This document shows positions 45,601-54,588 of a DNA stretch of 64,000 nucleotides, in pieces (within the stretch, counting starts at the first letter, position 1; each line of letters begins with the position of its first letter). The position numbers were made by a program, and so were the translations under genes. The notes below the pieces were generated by a model, which worked only from the letters and a program-made list of their open reading frames with translations, searched no databases and had not been told where the DNA came from. Location of the stretch: the NCBI GenBank assembly GCA_016720075.1, contig JADJXW010000020.1, positions 186,001 to 250,000 on the forward strand, read 5' to 3'. The stretch comes from Pseudomonadota bacterium. Lineage in GTDB: Bacteria > Pseudomonadota > Gammaproteobacteria > Steroidobacterales > Steroidobacteraceae.

Positions 45601-48041
45601 GCAGCGCGGCCGCGCGCGTCGCGCGACTGCGCGAGCTGATCGCCGACCACAACCACCGCTACTACGTGCTCGACGAGCCGGCGGTCAGCGATGCCGAGTA
45701 CGACGCACTGCTGCGCGAACTTCAGGACCTGGAAACCGCCCATCCGGAACTGGTGACGACGGAGTCTCCCACGCAGCGCGTGGGAGCAACCCCGGCATCG
45801 CATTTCGCCCCCGTGCGCCATTCGCTGCCCATGCTGTCGCTCGACAATGCCTTCAGCGACGATGAGGTTCGCGATTTCACGCGGCGCATCACCGAGCGGC
45901 TCGGACGCGCCTCGCTGCTGTTTTCCGCCGAGCCGAAGCTCGATGGCCTGGCCATCAGCCTGCGCTACGAACAGGGCCTGTTCGTGCAGGGCGCCACGCG
46001 CGGGGATGGCGCCAGCGGCGAGGATGTCACGGCCAACCTGCGGACCATTCGCGCCATTCCGCTGAAGCTGCGGGGCGCCGGGTGGCCGCCGGTGCTCGAG
46101 GTGCGCGGCGAGGTCTACATGCCGCGCTCGGACTTCGAGCGCTACAACGCCGCGGCGCGCGCCGCGGGCGGCAAGGTGCTGGCGAATCCGCGCAACGGCG
46201 CGGCCGGGTCGTTGCGCCAGCTCGATCCACATGTCACGGCACAGCGACCGCTGGCTTTTTTGCCTATGGCGTAGGCGAAGTCCTGGGCGACCTGCCCGAC
46301 AGTCATTCCAGGACGCTCAAGATGCTGCGCGAATGGGGCTTTCCGGTCAGTCCGCTAAACCGGACCGTGCGCGATGTGGATGGCCTGCTGGAGTACTACC
46401 GTGACATCGGCGCGCGGCGTGATGGCCTGCCATTCGACATCGATGGGGTGGTCTACAAGCTCGATGATGGTCCGGGCCAGCGCGAGATGGGTTTCGTGGC
46501 CCGCGCGCCGCGCTGGGCCATCGCGCACAAATTTCCGGCGCAGGAGCAATCGACCACGGTCGAGGCGATCGAGATCCAGATCGGGCGCACCGGCGCGGCA
46601 ACGCCGGTGGCAAGGCTCGCTCCCGTGCAGGTGGCAGGCGTCACGGTAACCAACGCGACGCTGCACAACGCCGACCAGATCGCGCGGCTCGATGTGCGCG
46701 TGGGCGACATGGTGATCGTGCGCCGCGCCGGCGACGTGATCCCGGAAGTGGTCAGCGTGATGACCGAGCGTCGGTCGCCGCAGGCCCAGCCCTGGATCAT
46801 GCCCGCGAACTGCCCCATCTGCGGTTCCGAGATCGTGCGCGAGGAAGGGCAGGCGGTGTGGCGCTGCTCCGGCGAGCTGAGCTGTCCTGCGCAGCGCAAG
46901 GAGGCCATCATCCATTTCGCGTCGCGCCGCGCGATGGACATCGAAGGGCTGGGCGAACGCTACGTCGAGGAACTGTCTGACCTGGGCTACGTGCGTTCCG
47001 TGGCCGACCTGTATTCACTGAAGCTCGAAGACCTGCTGGAAATGAAGCGCCGCGCCGACGAGCGCGATGGCACCACTCCCGAAACGGCGAAGAGCGGCAA
47101 GGTGGCAACGCGCTGGGCCGAGAACCTGATCGAGGCCATCGACCGCAGCCGCGACACGACGCTGGAGCGGTTCCTGTTCGCGCTCGGCATCGAGCACGTG
47201 GGCGAGAGCACCGCCAAGGCGCTGGCGGCCTGGTTCGGTGACATCACGCTGGTCAGCCGCATGCCATGGCCGCTGTTCAAGTGCGTGCCGGATATCGGCA
47301 GCGAGGTGGCGCATGCACTCGGGCATTTCTTCGACCAGGCCGGCAATCGCAAGGTAGTGGAAGGACTGCTGCATCCCGGGCGCGGCGTGCGCATTGCCGA
47401 CACGCATGCCCCCAGCGCCAGCCTGCGCCAGTGCCTTAACCTGGCGACGCTTCTGGAGTACCTGGAGATCCCGAAGATCACCGCGCTTCGAGCCCAGCAG
47501 CTGGGCGCCGCATTTGCAGGGGTGCCCGCGCTGCTGGAAGCGAAGGCCGAGGACATCAGCGCTGCCGGCCTCACGGCTGAAGCCGCGCAGGGGCTGTCGA
47601 CCTGGCTTGGGCGCGCTGCAAATGTCCGTTTGCTGCGGCGTGCAGCCGACATGCAGGCCGAACTGCTGGCACTGGCGCCGGAGGAATCCGCTGCGGCGCG
47701 CCAGCTCGCGGGCAAGACCGTCGTGCTCACCGGAACGCTGCCGGGTTACGCGCGACGCGGCCACGGCCCAGCTTGAAGCCCTGGGCGCCAAGGTCTCGGG
47801 CAGCGTCTCGAAGAAGACCGACTACGTGGTGGCCGGCAGCGACGCCGGTTCGAAGCTGGATAAGGCCCGGGCGCTGGGAGTGAAGGTGCTGGACGAGAAG
47901 CGCTGGCGCGGAACTGCCCTGCTGCGCGGCGAGAAGGCCCTGAGGTGGGATCCTGGCGATGGTCCCACTGCCGGTGGCCACCGGCGTGGAGTTCAGGGCG
48001 TCTTGGCAACCTTGGCCTTGGCGAGCAGAGTGTCCACGTAG
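45597..48041 (+). CDS. ligA: NAD-dependent DNA ligase LigA, with two clear frameshifts
   Basis: Start GTG 45597. The adenylation domain with Lys114 in SAEPKLDGLA, GATRGDGASGEDVTANLRTI and VRGEVYMPRSDFE reads in frame 1; at 46256 one T is missing from a T run (PLAFFAYGVGEV). The next frame holds the OB fold, zinc finger (CPICGSEIVREEGQAVWRCSG, CPAQ), and HhH repeats up to KTVVLTGTLPG; at about 47750 two bases of a CG repeat are missing, after which RDAATAQLEALGAKVSGSVSKKTDY completes the BRCT domain. The true stop is uncertain: either 47943 after another shift or 48041 in the present frame, which overlaps the convergent PPIase gene. LigA is essential, so error is likelier than mutation. Confidence 0.92.
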
Positions 48042-48807
48042 GCGCTGAATTTCTTCTCCTGCACCATCTGGCCCAGGCGGTCCTTCACGGACTCGAACGG
48101 CGGCGGCGGATTGTCGGCCGTACCCACCAGCCGGATCACATGCCAGCCGAACTCCGTCTTCACTGGCGCCGCAGTGGTTTCGCCCTTCTTCAGCTTCTGC
48201 ACGGCTTCGGCGAAGGGCGAGGTCATGCTTTCGGGCGTGAACCAGTCCAGGTCGCCGCCCTTGTCCTTGCTGCCGGGGTCGGTGGAGTTGGCGCGGGCGA
48301 GCTGCGCGAAGGAGGCACCCTTGTTCAGCTGCTCGATGAGCTGCTTCGCGGCGTCTTCGGTGCCCACCAGGATGTGGCTCGCGCGGTAGCGCAGCTTGGG
48401 CAGCTGGCCGATGCGCAGGTCATATTCGGCGCGCAGTTCCTGGTCGCTGGCCGGGCGGTCCTTGAGGTACTGCTCGGCCATGGCCCGCTGCAGGATCTGC
48501 AACCGCGCCATGTCGAGCAGCGCCCGCGTTTCATCCTTCGCGGCGGTGCCGTCGCGCTCGGCCTCCTGCGCCACGACCTCCGCGCGCACGAGGTTGTCGA
48601 GCAGCTGCGTGCGCTGTTCGGGGGTGATTTCTTCCGGTGGCTTGCTGGCGGCGCCCTTCACGTACTGGCTGAAGGTGTTGCTGCTGATGGTCTTGCCATT
48701 CACGGTGGCGACGGATTTGTCGGCGACAGCCGTGGCGGCCGGCTTCTGACTGCAGGCTGCACCAGCGCGGCAAGGGTCATGGCCAGGATTCGGCGATTGG
48801 AAGACAT
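47993..48807 (-). CDS. parvulin-type peptidyl-prolyl isomerase lipoprotein, frameshifted in its signal peptide
   Basis: The ATG at 48807 encodes SSNRRILAMTLAALV; one missing G (GTGGCAGCCTGC) restores the lipobox LVAAC and then SQKPAATAVADKSVATVNGK, which reads in the main frame. Mature domain: an N-terminal helical chaperone-like segment (EQRTQLLDNLVRAEVVAQEAE), then the PpiC rotamase domain RYRASHILVGTEDAAKQLIE, FAQLARANSTDPGSKDKGGD, LDWFTPESMTSPFAEAV and FGWHVIRLVG. Corrected length is about 271 residues. It is a PrsA/SurA-like folding factor for exported proteins. It overlaps bolA and converges on ligA. Confidence 0.88.
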
Positions 48808-49099
48808 GTCGGGAACTCCTCTGTGAAGATTCGGGCCGCGGCTTCCGCGGGCGTCAGGGCGTGAATCTGCAGGGCATGTATGCCCTGCGCGAGCAGGGGG
48901 GCGGCAGCCTCGTAGACCATGCGATGGCGTTCGATCAGGGACCGGCCGGAAAAACCTTCAGCCACGATGGTGATGGCCAGATGAGCCCCCTCACGCGCGC
49001 CGGCATGTCCGGCATGGCAGCGCTGTCATCGCGGGATGTCCAGGTTCGCGGGCGCCAGTGACTGCTGCAGCGCGCCTCGCGCAGGCGTCCGACCATCAT
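48777..49099 (-). CDS. bolA: BolA family protein, with multiple small frameshifts
   Basis: The recognisable C-terminal part HAGHAGAREGAHLAITIVAE, GFSGRSLIERHRMVYEAAAP and GIHALQIHALTP lacks any start codon in its own frame. Going upstream, one frame gives an ATG at 49099 (MMVGRLREA), another ALQQSLAPANLDI and a third RDDSAA. Adding one C near 49070, removing one C at 49030 and adding one C at 49015 joins them into a full 107-residue BolA with the LxxxLxPxxLxIxDDSAxHAGHAG signature. BolA proteins work with monothiol glutaredoxins in iron-sulfur metabolism. The repaired gene overlaps yciB and the PPIase gene. Confidence 0.8.
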
Positions 49100-49649
49100 G
49101 ATGCGGAGCCTGCGCGCCGGCGCGCCAGTACAGCCACAAGGTCTGGCCGACGATGAACAGGATCATGACGCCCGTGAGGCCGAAAACCTTCAGCTTTACC
49201 CAGTCCGCCTCGCTGACGTTGTAGGCCAGCAGCAGGTTGGCGGCGCCGGTGGCGAGACCAAAGACCACCCAGGCGAGGTTCAGTTTCAGCCAGTCCCGGC
49301 GCTGCAGCGTGACCTCACCCAGCGCCGGCTGCAGCATGCGCTGCGCCAGCGGCTGGCGACCCACGAAGGCGCTGACCAGGAAGGCGATGGCCAGCAGCCA
49401 CAGGAAGATGGTGGGCTTCCACTGGATGAAGCGCGCATTGCGCAGGAAGAGCGTGGCGGCGCCGAACACCACCACCAGGGCGGTGCTGGCGGCAAACATG
49501 GCCGGCAATTTTTGCGAACGCAGCCACAGCACCACCAGCGACAGCGTCATGCCCACCATCAGCGTGGCCGTGGCGACATAAATGCCGCCGTAGAACTTGT
49601 AGGCGACGAGGAAGGCCGCGAGCGGCAGAAGTTCGAGCAGCAGTTGCAT
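49026..49649 (-). CDS. yciB: inner membrane septation protein YciB/IspZ
   Basis: About 207 residues, mostly five or six membrane helices. The YciB signatures QLLLELLPLAAFLVAYKFYG, KPTIFLWLLAIAFLVSAFVG and LNLAWVVFGLATGAANLLLAY are clear, followed by DWVKLKVFGLTGVMILFIVG. Family proteins are about 180-200 residues; the last ~25 residues here overlap bolA in another frame and may be altered by the indels there. YciB influences envelope synthesis and cell division with elongation and septation partners. It is divergent from yciO by 17 bases. Confidence 0.93.
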   Translation of the reverse strand: MQLLLELLPLAAFLVAYKFYGGIYVATATLMVGMTLSLVVLWLRSQKLPAMFAASTALVVVFGAATLFLRNARFIQWKPTIFLWLLAIAFLVSAFVGRQPLAQRMLQPALGEVTLQRRDWLKLNLAWVVFGLATGAANLLLAYNVSEADWVKLKVFGLTGVMILFIVGQTLWLYWRAGAQAPHHDGRTPARGALQQSLAPANLDIPR

Positions 49650-49666
49650 GCGCGTATCATAGCCGG

Positions 49667-50284
49667 GTGGCCGAATACCTCGAAATTCACCCGAAGAATC
49701 CGCAGACCCGCCTGATCAAGCAGGCCGCGAATATCGTGCGGGCGGGCGGGGTGATCGCGTACCCCACGGATTCGTGCTACGCGCTGGGCTGCCACGTGGG
49801 CGATGCCGAGGCCCTGGAGCGCATCCGCCGCATCCGTCAGGCGGACAAGAACCACCATTTCACGCTGGTCTGCCGCGACCTGTCCGAAATCGCCCGCTAC
49901 GCTCGGGTCGATACCCCCGTGTTCAGGCTGCTCAAGGCCCACACGCCAGGACCCTTCACCTTCCTGCTGCCTGCCACGCGGGAGACGCCCAAGCGCCTGC
50001 AGCACCCCAAGCGGCGCACCATCGGCATCCGCGTGCCGGAACACCCGGTCCCGCACCTGCTGCTGGCCGAGCTGGGCGAGCCGCTGATGAGCTCGACGCT
50101 GCTGCTGCCGGGAGACGAAACCCCGCTGACCGACGCCGACCAGATCCGCGACCGGCTGGATGGCGTGCTGGATGCCATCCTGGATGGTGGCCACTGCGGC
50201 ATCGAGCCCACCACGGTGGTGGACCTGGCCGTCTCGCCACCGGTGATCCTGAGGCAGGGCAAGGGGCAGATCGCATCCGTATAA
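49667..50284 (+). CDS. yciO: YciO family Sua5/YrdC-like protein
   Basis: The 205-residue protein starts at GTG 49667 and matches YciO: YLEIHPKNPQTRLIKQAANI, GGVIAYPTDSCYALGCHVGD, ALERIRRIRQADKNHHFTLV, TPGPFTFLLPATRETPKRL and GEPLMSSTLLLPGDE. It shares the YrdC fold with TsaC, which makes threonylcarbamoyl-AMP for t6A, but YciO usually lacks the full TsaC activity and its role is less settled. The stop overlaps the trpS start (TAATG). Confidence 0.9.
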   Translation: MAEYLEIHPKNPQTRLIKQAANIVRAGGVIAYPTDSCYALGCHVGDAEALERIRRIRQADKNHHFTLVCRDLSEIARYARVDTPVFRLLKAHTPGPFTFLLPATRETPKRLQHPKRRTIGIRVPEHPVPHLLLAELGEPLMSSTLLLPGDETPLTDADQIRDRLDGVLDAILDGGHCGIEPTTVVDLAVSPPVILRQGKGQIASV

Positions 50285-51527
50285 TGCGGCCGATGAATTC
50301 GGCACCCAACGCCGGCGCGGGTCGCGTCCTTTCCGGCATGCGCCCCACGGGCGCCCTGCATCTCGGCAACTACCACGGCGCGCTGCGCAACTGGGTGGAC
50401 CTGCAGCATCACCACGAGTGCTATTTCTTCGTGGCGGACTGGCACGCGCTGACCACGGACTACGAGAACCCGTCGCTGCTGCAGAAGCATGTGCACGAAA
50501 TGGTGGTTGACTGGCTGGCCGCTGGTCTCGATCCAGACAAGTGCGCGATCTTCATCCAGTCGCAGGTGCCGGGCATGCCGAGCTGCATCTGCTGCTGTCG
50601 ATGATCACGCCCCTGTCGTGGCTGGAGAGGGTGCCCACGTACAAGGACCAGCAGGCGCAACTGAAGGAAAAGGATCTGGCCACCTACGGGTTCCTCGGAT
50701 ATCCGCTGCTGCAGAGCGCCGACATCCTTATCTATCGCCCGGACTTCGTGCCGGTGGGCGAGGACCAGGTGGCGCATGTGGAGATGACGCGCGAAGTGGC
50801 CCGTCGCTTCAACAATCTCTATGGCCGCGACCCGGCCTTCGCGAAGAAGGTGAAGGCGGCACTGGGCAAACTGGGGCCGGCTGAAGCGCGCGAGCAATAC
50901 ACCGCGCTGCGCCGCAGCCATCAGGAAAGCGGCACGGCCGACGCGCTCTCGGGTGCGCGCAAGCTGGTGCAGGCCGCTGGCCATCTGGAGGGCGCGGACC
51001 GCGAACTGCTGCTGGCCAACCTGGAAGGCGAGCATCACCGGCTGCTGCCCGCACCGGAAGTCCTGCTGACGCCTTCCCCGAAGGTGCCGGGCCTGGATGG
51101 CCGCAAGATGTCCAAGTCCTACGGCAACACCATCCGCCTCACCGAAGAACCCGAGTCCATCGACAAGAAGGTCCGCGCGATGTCCACGGACCCGGCGCGC
51201 GTGCGGCGCACCGATCCGGGCACGCCGGAGAAATGCCCGGTGTGGGACCTGCACAAGCTGTACAGCAGCGAGGAAACCCGGGCCTGGGTGCGACAGGGCT
51301 GCACCACGGCCGGCATTGGCTGCCTCGACTGCAAGAAGCCCGTGATCGAGCGGATCTGCGCCGACGCGACCACGATGCGCGAGCGCGCCGCGCCCTATCT
51401 CACCAATCCGGCGCGCGTCCGCGAGATCCTCGATGCCGGCGCGAAGCGGGCCAATGCGGCCGCCGAGTCCACGATGCAGGTGGTGCGCGGCGCCATGAAC
51501 TTGCTGCCTGGAGCGTCCGCATCATGA
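50284..51527 (+). CDS. trpS: tryptophanyl-tRNA synthetase, frameshifted in this sequence
   Basis: The N-terminal part from ATG 50284 (or 50293) includes RVLSGMRPTGALHLGNYHGA (HIGH-type GNYH motif) and FFVADWHALTT. At about 50572 one base is missing, and restoring it gives SQVPGHAELHLLLSMITPLS. The rest reads one frame over: ERVPTYKDQQ, YPLLQSADILIYRPDFVPVG, GRKMSKSYGNTIRL (KMSKS), and a long C-terminal extension with two Cys (IGCLDC) typical of the xanthomonad-like long TrpS. Corrected length is about 414 residues. Essential enzyme charging tRNA-Trp; couples to scpA by an ATGA overlap. Confidence 0.93.
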
Positions 51528-52447
51528 GCATGGAGATGCAGGGCGAGGGCGCGGTGCAGGTGGAGATGCCCTTTGCCATGGTGCTGGGCGAGCCGCTCAC
51601 CGAGATGCCGCGGGATCTCTACATCCCGCCGCAGGCCATGGAGGTGTTCCTCGACGCGTTCGAGGGGCCGCTCGACCTGCTGCTGTACCTGATCCGCCGG
51701 CAGAACCTGAACATCCTCGACATCCCCATCGCGGAGATCACGCGGCAGTACACGCAGTACATCGACGTGATGACCGAGATGCAGCTCGACCTTGCCGGCG
51801 AATACCTGGTGATGGCCGCCACGCTCGCCGAGATCAAGTCGCGCATGCTGCTGCCACGGGCCACCGCTCCCGGCGAAGGCCTGGAAGACGATCCGCGCGC
51901 TGAGCTGGTCCGCAGGCTGCAGGAATACGAGCGTTTCAAGCAGGCAGCGCAGCGCCTGGACGACCTGCCGCGCCTGGAGCGCGACACTTGGGTGGCAAGC
52001 GCCGAGATGGGCGAGCGCCGCGTGGTGCGGGTGCTGCCCGACATCACGCTGAAGGAACTGCTGATCGCCTTCCGCGACGTGGCGCTGCGCGCGGAGATGT
52101 TCGCGCACCACCACATCCACCGCGAGCCGCTGTCGGTCCGGGCGCGCATGAGCGACATCCTGTCCACTCTGCATCCGGAAACCTTCACCGAGTTCACGCG
52201 CCTGTTCCTGCCCGAGGAAGGCCGCATGGGCGTGGCGGTCACCTTCGTGGCGGTGCTTGAATTGCTGCGCGAAGGGCTGCTCGAGATCGCACAGGTCGAG
52301 GCCTACGCGCCGATCCACGTGCGGGCCGTGGATCCATCGCGGTCCCGCGTGATCGAGGGCAGCGCTACCGAAGTTGAAGACACCGATGCGCGTCTGCTGG
52401 AGCAGCCGGCGCTCGAAGAGCAGGACGACGAGGAACCGCTGGAATGA
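51524..52447 (+). CDS. scpA: segregation and condensation protein A
   Basis: The 307-residue kleisin has the ScpA core AFEGPLDLLLYLIRRQNLNI, LDIPIAEITRQYTQYIDVM, LAGEYLVMAATLAEIKSRML, LVRRLQEYERFKQAAQRLD and a C-terminal winged helix (VTFVAVLELLREGLLEIAQVEAY). A 30-residue N-terminal leader precedes the core. It bridges SMC heads and recruits ScpB. Overlaps scpB start by 4 bases, forming the scpAB pair. Confidence 0.96.
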   Translation: MSMEMQGEGAVQVEMPFAMVLGEPLTEMPRDLYIPPQAMEVFLDAFEGPLDLLLYLIRRQNLNILDIPIAEITRQYTQYIDVMTEMQLDLAGEYLVMAATLAEIKSRMLLPRATAPGEGLEDDPRAELVRRLQEYERFKQAAQRLDDLPRLERDTWVASAEMGERRVVRVLPDITLKELLIAFRDVALRAEMFAHHHIHREPLSVRARMSDILSTLHPETFTEFTRLFLPEEGRMGVAVTFVAVLELLREGLLEIAQVEAYAPIHVRAVDPSRSRVIEGSATEVEDTDARLLEQPALEEQDDEEPLE

Positions 52448-53100
52448 ATACCGAATACACGCGCAAGGTTGTCGAGGCCGCGTTGCTGGCCGCGGGTCGC
52501 AGCCTGACGCTGGCCGAGTTGTCGCAGCTGTTCGACGCCGTGGATCGCCCGGACAACGACCAGCTGCGCGGGGTCCTCGAGGAGCTGGGCGCATCTTATG
52601 AAGGCCGGGGCATCGAGCTTCTGGAGACCGCCAGCGGTTTTCGGGTTCAGGTGCGGCGCGACGTGGCCGAGCAGGTCGCGCGGCTGTGGCCGGAACGCCC
52701 GCCGCGCTATTCACGCGCGCAGCTCGAGGTGCTGTCGATCATCGCCTACCGCCAGCCGCTCACCCGCGCCGAGATCGAGTCCATCCGCGGCGTGGCCGTG
52801 AACCCCAACATCGTCAAGACGCTGTTCGAGAGGGAATGGATCCGCGTCGTGGGGCATCGCGAAGTGCCGGGCCGCCCGGAACTGCTGGGCACCACGCGCG
52901 ACTTCCTCGATTACTTCGGACTGAAGCGGCTGGACCAGCTGCCGCCACTGGCCGACCTGAAGACACTGGAGCAGCTGGATCCGCAGCTGCTGCTGCCGGA
53001 GCCCATCGGCGTGGCCGTGGATGGCGGGGATGCGGCTGCTGGCGACATCGTCGAAGTCGCCGTGGCCCAGACCGATACGGCAGCCAACGATGTCGGGTGA
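52444..53100 (+). CDS. scpB: segregation and condensation protein B
   Basis: The 218-residue protein has the tandem winged helix ScpB fold: VVEAALLAAGRSLTLAELSQ, YEGRGIELLETASGFRVQVR, RYSRAQLEVLSIIAYRQPLT, RAEIESIRGVAVNPNIVKTL and GRPELLGTTRDFLDYFGL. The C-terminus is a long acidic Ala/Asp/Val tail. ScpB binds ScpA as a dimer in the SMC complex. The 3' end overlaps the start of the pseudouridine synthase gene, a common bacterial linkage (scpB-rluB). Confidence 0.96.
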   Translation: MNTEYTRKVVEAALLAAGRSLTLAELSQLFDAVDRPDNDQLRGVLEELGASYEGRGIELLETASGFRVQVRRDVAEQVARLWPERPPRYSRAQLEVLSIIAYRQPLTRAEIESIRGVAVNPNIVKTLFEREWIRVVGHREVPGRPELLGTTRDFLDYFGLKRLDQLPPLADLKTLEQLDPQLLLPEPIGVAVDGGDAAAGDIVEVAVAQTDTAANDVG

Positions 53101-53872
53101 AGCAGAACGTGTACAGAAGATTCTTTCACGCGCGGGGCTGGCCTCGCGCCGGCAGGCCGAGGAGTGGATCCGCGCCGGCCGCGTGACCATCAACGGCGAG
53201 CCCGCCGAACTTGGCAGTCGCGCTTCCGGCCACGACAAGGTGCGCCTCGACGGCAAGCTGGTTCACCAGGCGCCGTCGCGGCGCTCGGCCACCTGGCTGT
53301 GCCATCGCTCGCCCGGGGAAAACCTGCTGCCGCCCCGCGAACCCGACGGTGATGCCGCGCAGGCCCAGACCGGACGGGATGCCGTCTCCGAACGACTCTC
53401 GCGCCGCGTGGGACGCAGGCATATCTCCATCAGCCCCATGCCGCGCATCGATGGCGGCCTGGAACTGCTGACCTCCGATGGCGAGCTGGCCGCGAAGCTG
53501 CAGCGCGCCGTGCGCGGTCTGCCGATGGAGTTCGGGCTGCGTGTGCGCGGCGAACTGTCGGCCGAACAGATCGAAGGCATCCTCGGCGGCGAGCTGGACA
53601 GCGGCGAGAAGATGCAGATCGAATCCTGCGAGCCCAGCGGCGGCGAGGGATCCAATCGCTGGTACAAGGTGCTGGCCACGGGCGCCAACGGGCGCGACCT
53701 GCGGGCGCTGGTGGAGCGGCAGAATGCGCTGGTGAGCCGCGTGCTGCGCGTGGCGCTGGGGGGCCTGAAGCTGGAGCGCACGCTCGCCCGGGGGCATGTC
53801 CGCCAACTCACCGACGAAGAGATATCTTCGCTGCTGCAGTCTCAGGCGGGCGAAGCCGACACCGCCGACTGA
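53090..53872 (+). CDS. rluB: RluB-like rRNA pseudouridine synthase with unusual active-site region
   Basis: The 260-residue product starts with an intact S4 RNA-binding domain (RVQKILSRAGLASRRQAEEW...GRVTINGEPAELGS). The synthase domain is recognisable by LLTSDGELAAKLQRAV, EFGLRVRGELSAEQIEGIL and RALVERQNALVSRVLRVALG. The usual catalytic motif GRLDxxTxGLLLLT is shortened to PRIDGGLELLT, three residues missing after the Asp, and the preceding YxKPxG loop is LCHRSPGENLL. It lies after scpB as RluB does. It might be an active divergent subgroup or have lost catalysis. The C-terminus is overlapped by the convergent SDR. Confidence 0.75.
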   Translation: MSGEAERVQKILSRAGLASRRQAEEWIRAGRVTINGEPAELGSRASGHDKVRLDGKLVHQAPSRRSATWLCHRSPGENLLPPREPDGDAAQAQTGRDAVSERLSRRVGRRHISISPMPRIDGGLELLTSDGELAAKLQRAVRGLPMEFGLRVRGELSAEQIEGILGGELDSGEKMQIESCEPSGGEGSNRWYKVLATGANGRDLRALVERQNALVSRVLRVALGGLKLERTLARGHVRQLTDEEISSLLQSQAGEADTAD

Positions 53873-54588
53873 CAGTCCAGCGACTGGCCGGTGATGCCCG
53901 CGCCGCGCGGACCCAGCAGCCGGATGTACGGTTCGACCACCGTTTCGGGCAGGGGCAGCGAGAGCAGGTTTTCGGAAGGGTAGGCCTGGCGCCGCATCGT
54001 GGTGCGCACCTTGCCGGGATTGATGGCATTCACGCGCACCGTGCTGTTGCCGGCCAGTTCGTCGGCGAGCACCTGCATGAATCCCTCGACCGCGAACTTG
54101 GACACGGCGTAGGCGCCCCAGTAGGCGCGACCCCGGCGCCCGACACCGCTGGAGGTGAAGATGATCGACGCATCGGCTGACTTGCGCAGTGCCGGCAGCA
54201 GCACCTGCGTCAGCGCGAAGGCGGCGGTGAGATTCACGTGCAGCACGCGGCACCAGGCGGGCACGTCGTACTGGTCGATGGGCGTCAGCGTGCCGAGCAG
54301 CGCTGCGCAGTGCACCAGTCCGTCGAGCCGACCGTACTGCTGTTCGATGGCGGCGGCGATGCGGTCGTAATCGGCGGCCACCGCCTTTTCAAGATCGAGC
54401 GGCGCCATGAGCGCCTTGCCGGGGGCGATCTGCTCCAGCTCGGCATGCAGCGCCCGCAGCTTGCGTTCATTTCGCGCCAGCAGCACCAGCTGCGCGCCCT
54501 CGGCGGCGGCGGCCAGGCACAGCGCGCGACCGATGCCGCCAGTGGCGCCGGTGATGGCGATTACTCGGCCGGCCAGTTCCCCGCTCAT
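53842..54588 (-). CDS. YciK-type short-chain dehydrogenase/reductase
   Basis: The 248-residue SDR has IAITGATGGIGRALCLAAAA, VLLARNERKLRALHAEL, HCAALLGTLTPIDQYDVPAW, NLTAAFALTQVLLPALR, TSSGVGRRGRAYWGAYAVSK with catalytic Ser, Tyr and Lys, and VNAINPGKVRTTMRRQAYPSE. The PxxTxMRxxAYPxE end is typical of YciK, the partner gene of ubiG and the intervening phosphatase in pseudomonads. Its physiological substrate is unknown. The start overlaps the phosphatase stop (ATGA) and the 3' end overlaps the convergent rluB-like gene by 31 bases. Confidence 0.9.
   Translation of the reverse strand: MSGELAGRVIAITGATGGIGRALCLAAAAEGAQLVLLARNERKLRALHAELEQIAPGKALMAPLDLEKAVAADYDRIAAAIEQQYGRLDGLVHCAALLGTLTPIDQYDVPAWCRVLHVNLTAAFALTQVLLPALRKSADASIIFTSSGVGRRGRAYWGAYAVSKFAVEGFMQVLADELAGNSTVRVNAINPGKVRTTMRRQAYPSENLLSLPLPETVVEPYIRLLGPRGAGITGQSLDCQSAVSASPA

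Noticed and set aside
45597..48041. ligA as a real pseudogene
   Set aside because: It is an essential single-copy gene in nearly all bacteria and every conserved domain continues right after each slip; error is the better explanation.
50280..50285. TATAAT at the yciO stop/trpS start as a promoter
   Set aside because: No acceptable -35 at 16-18 bases upstream, and the start codon would lie within a base or two of the -10, leaving no room for a leader.
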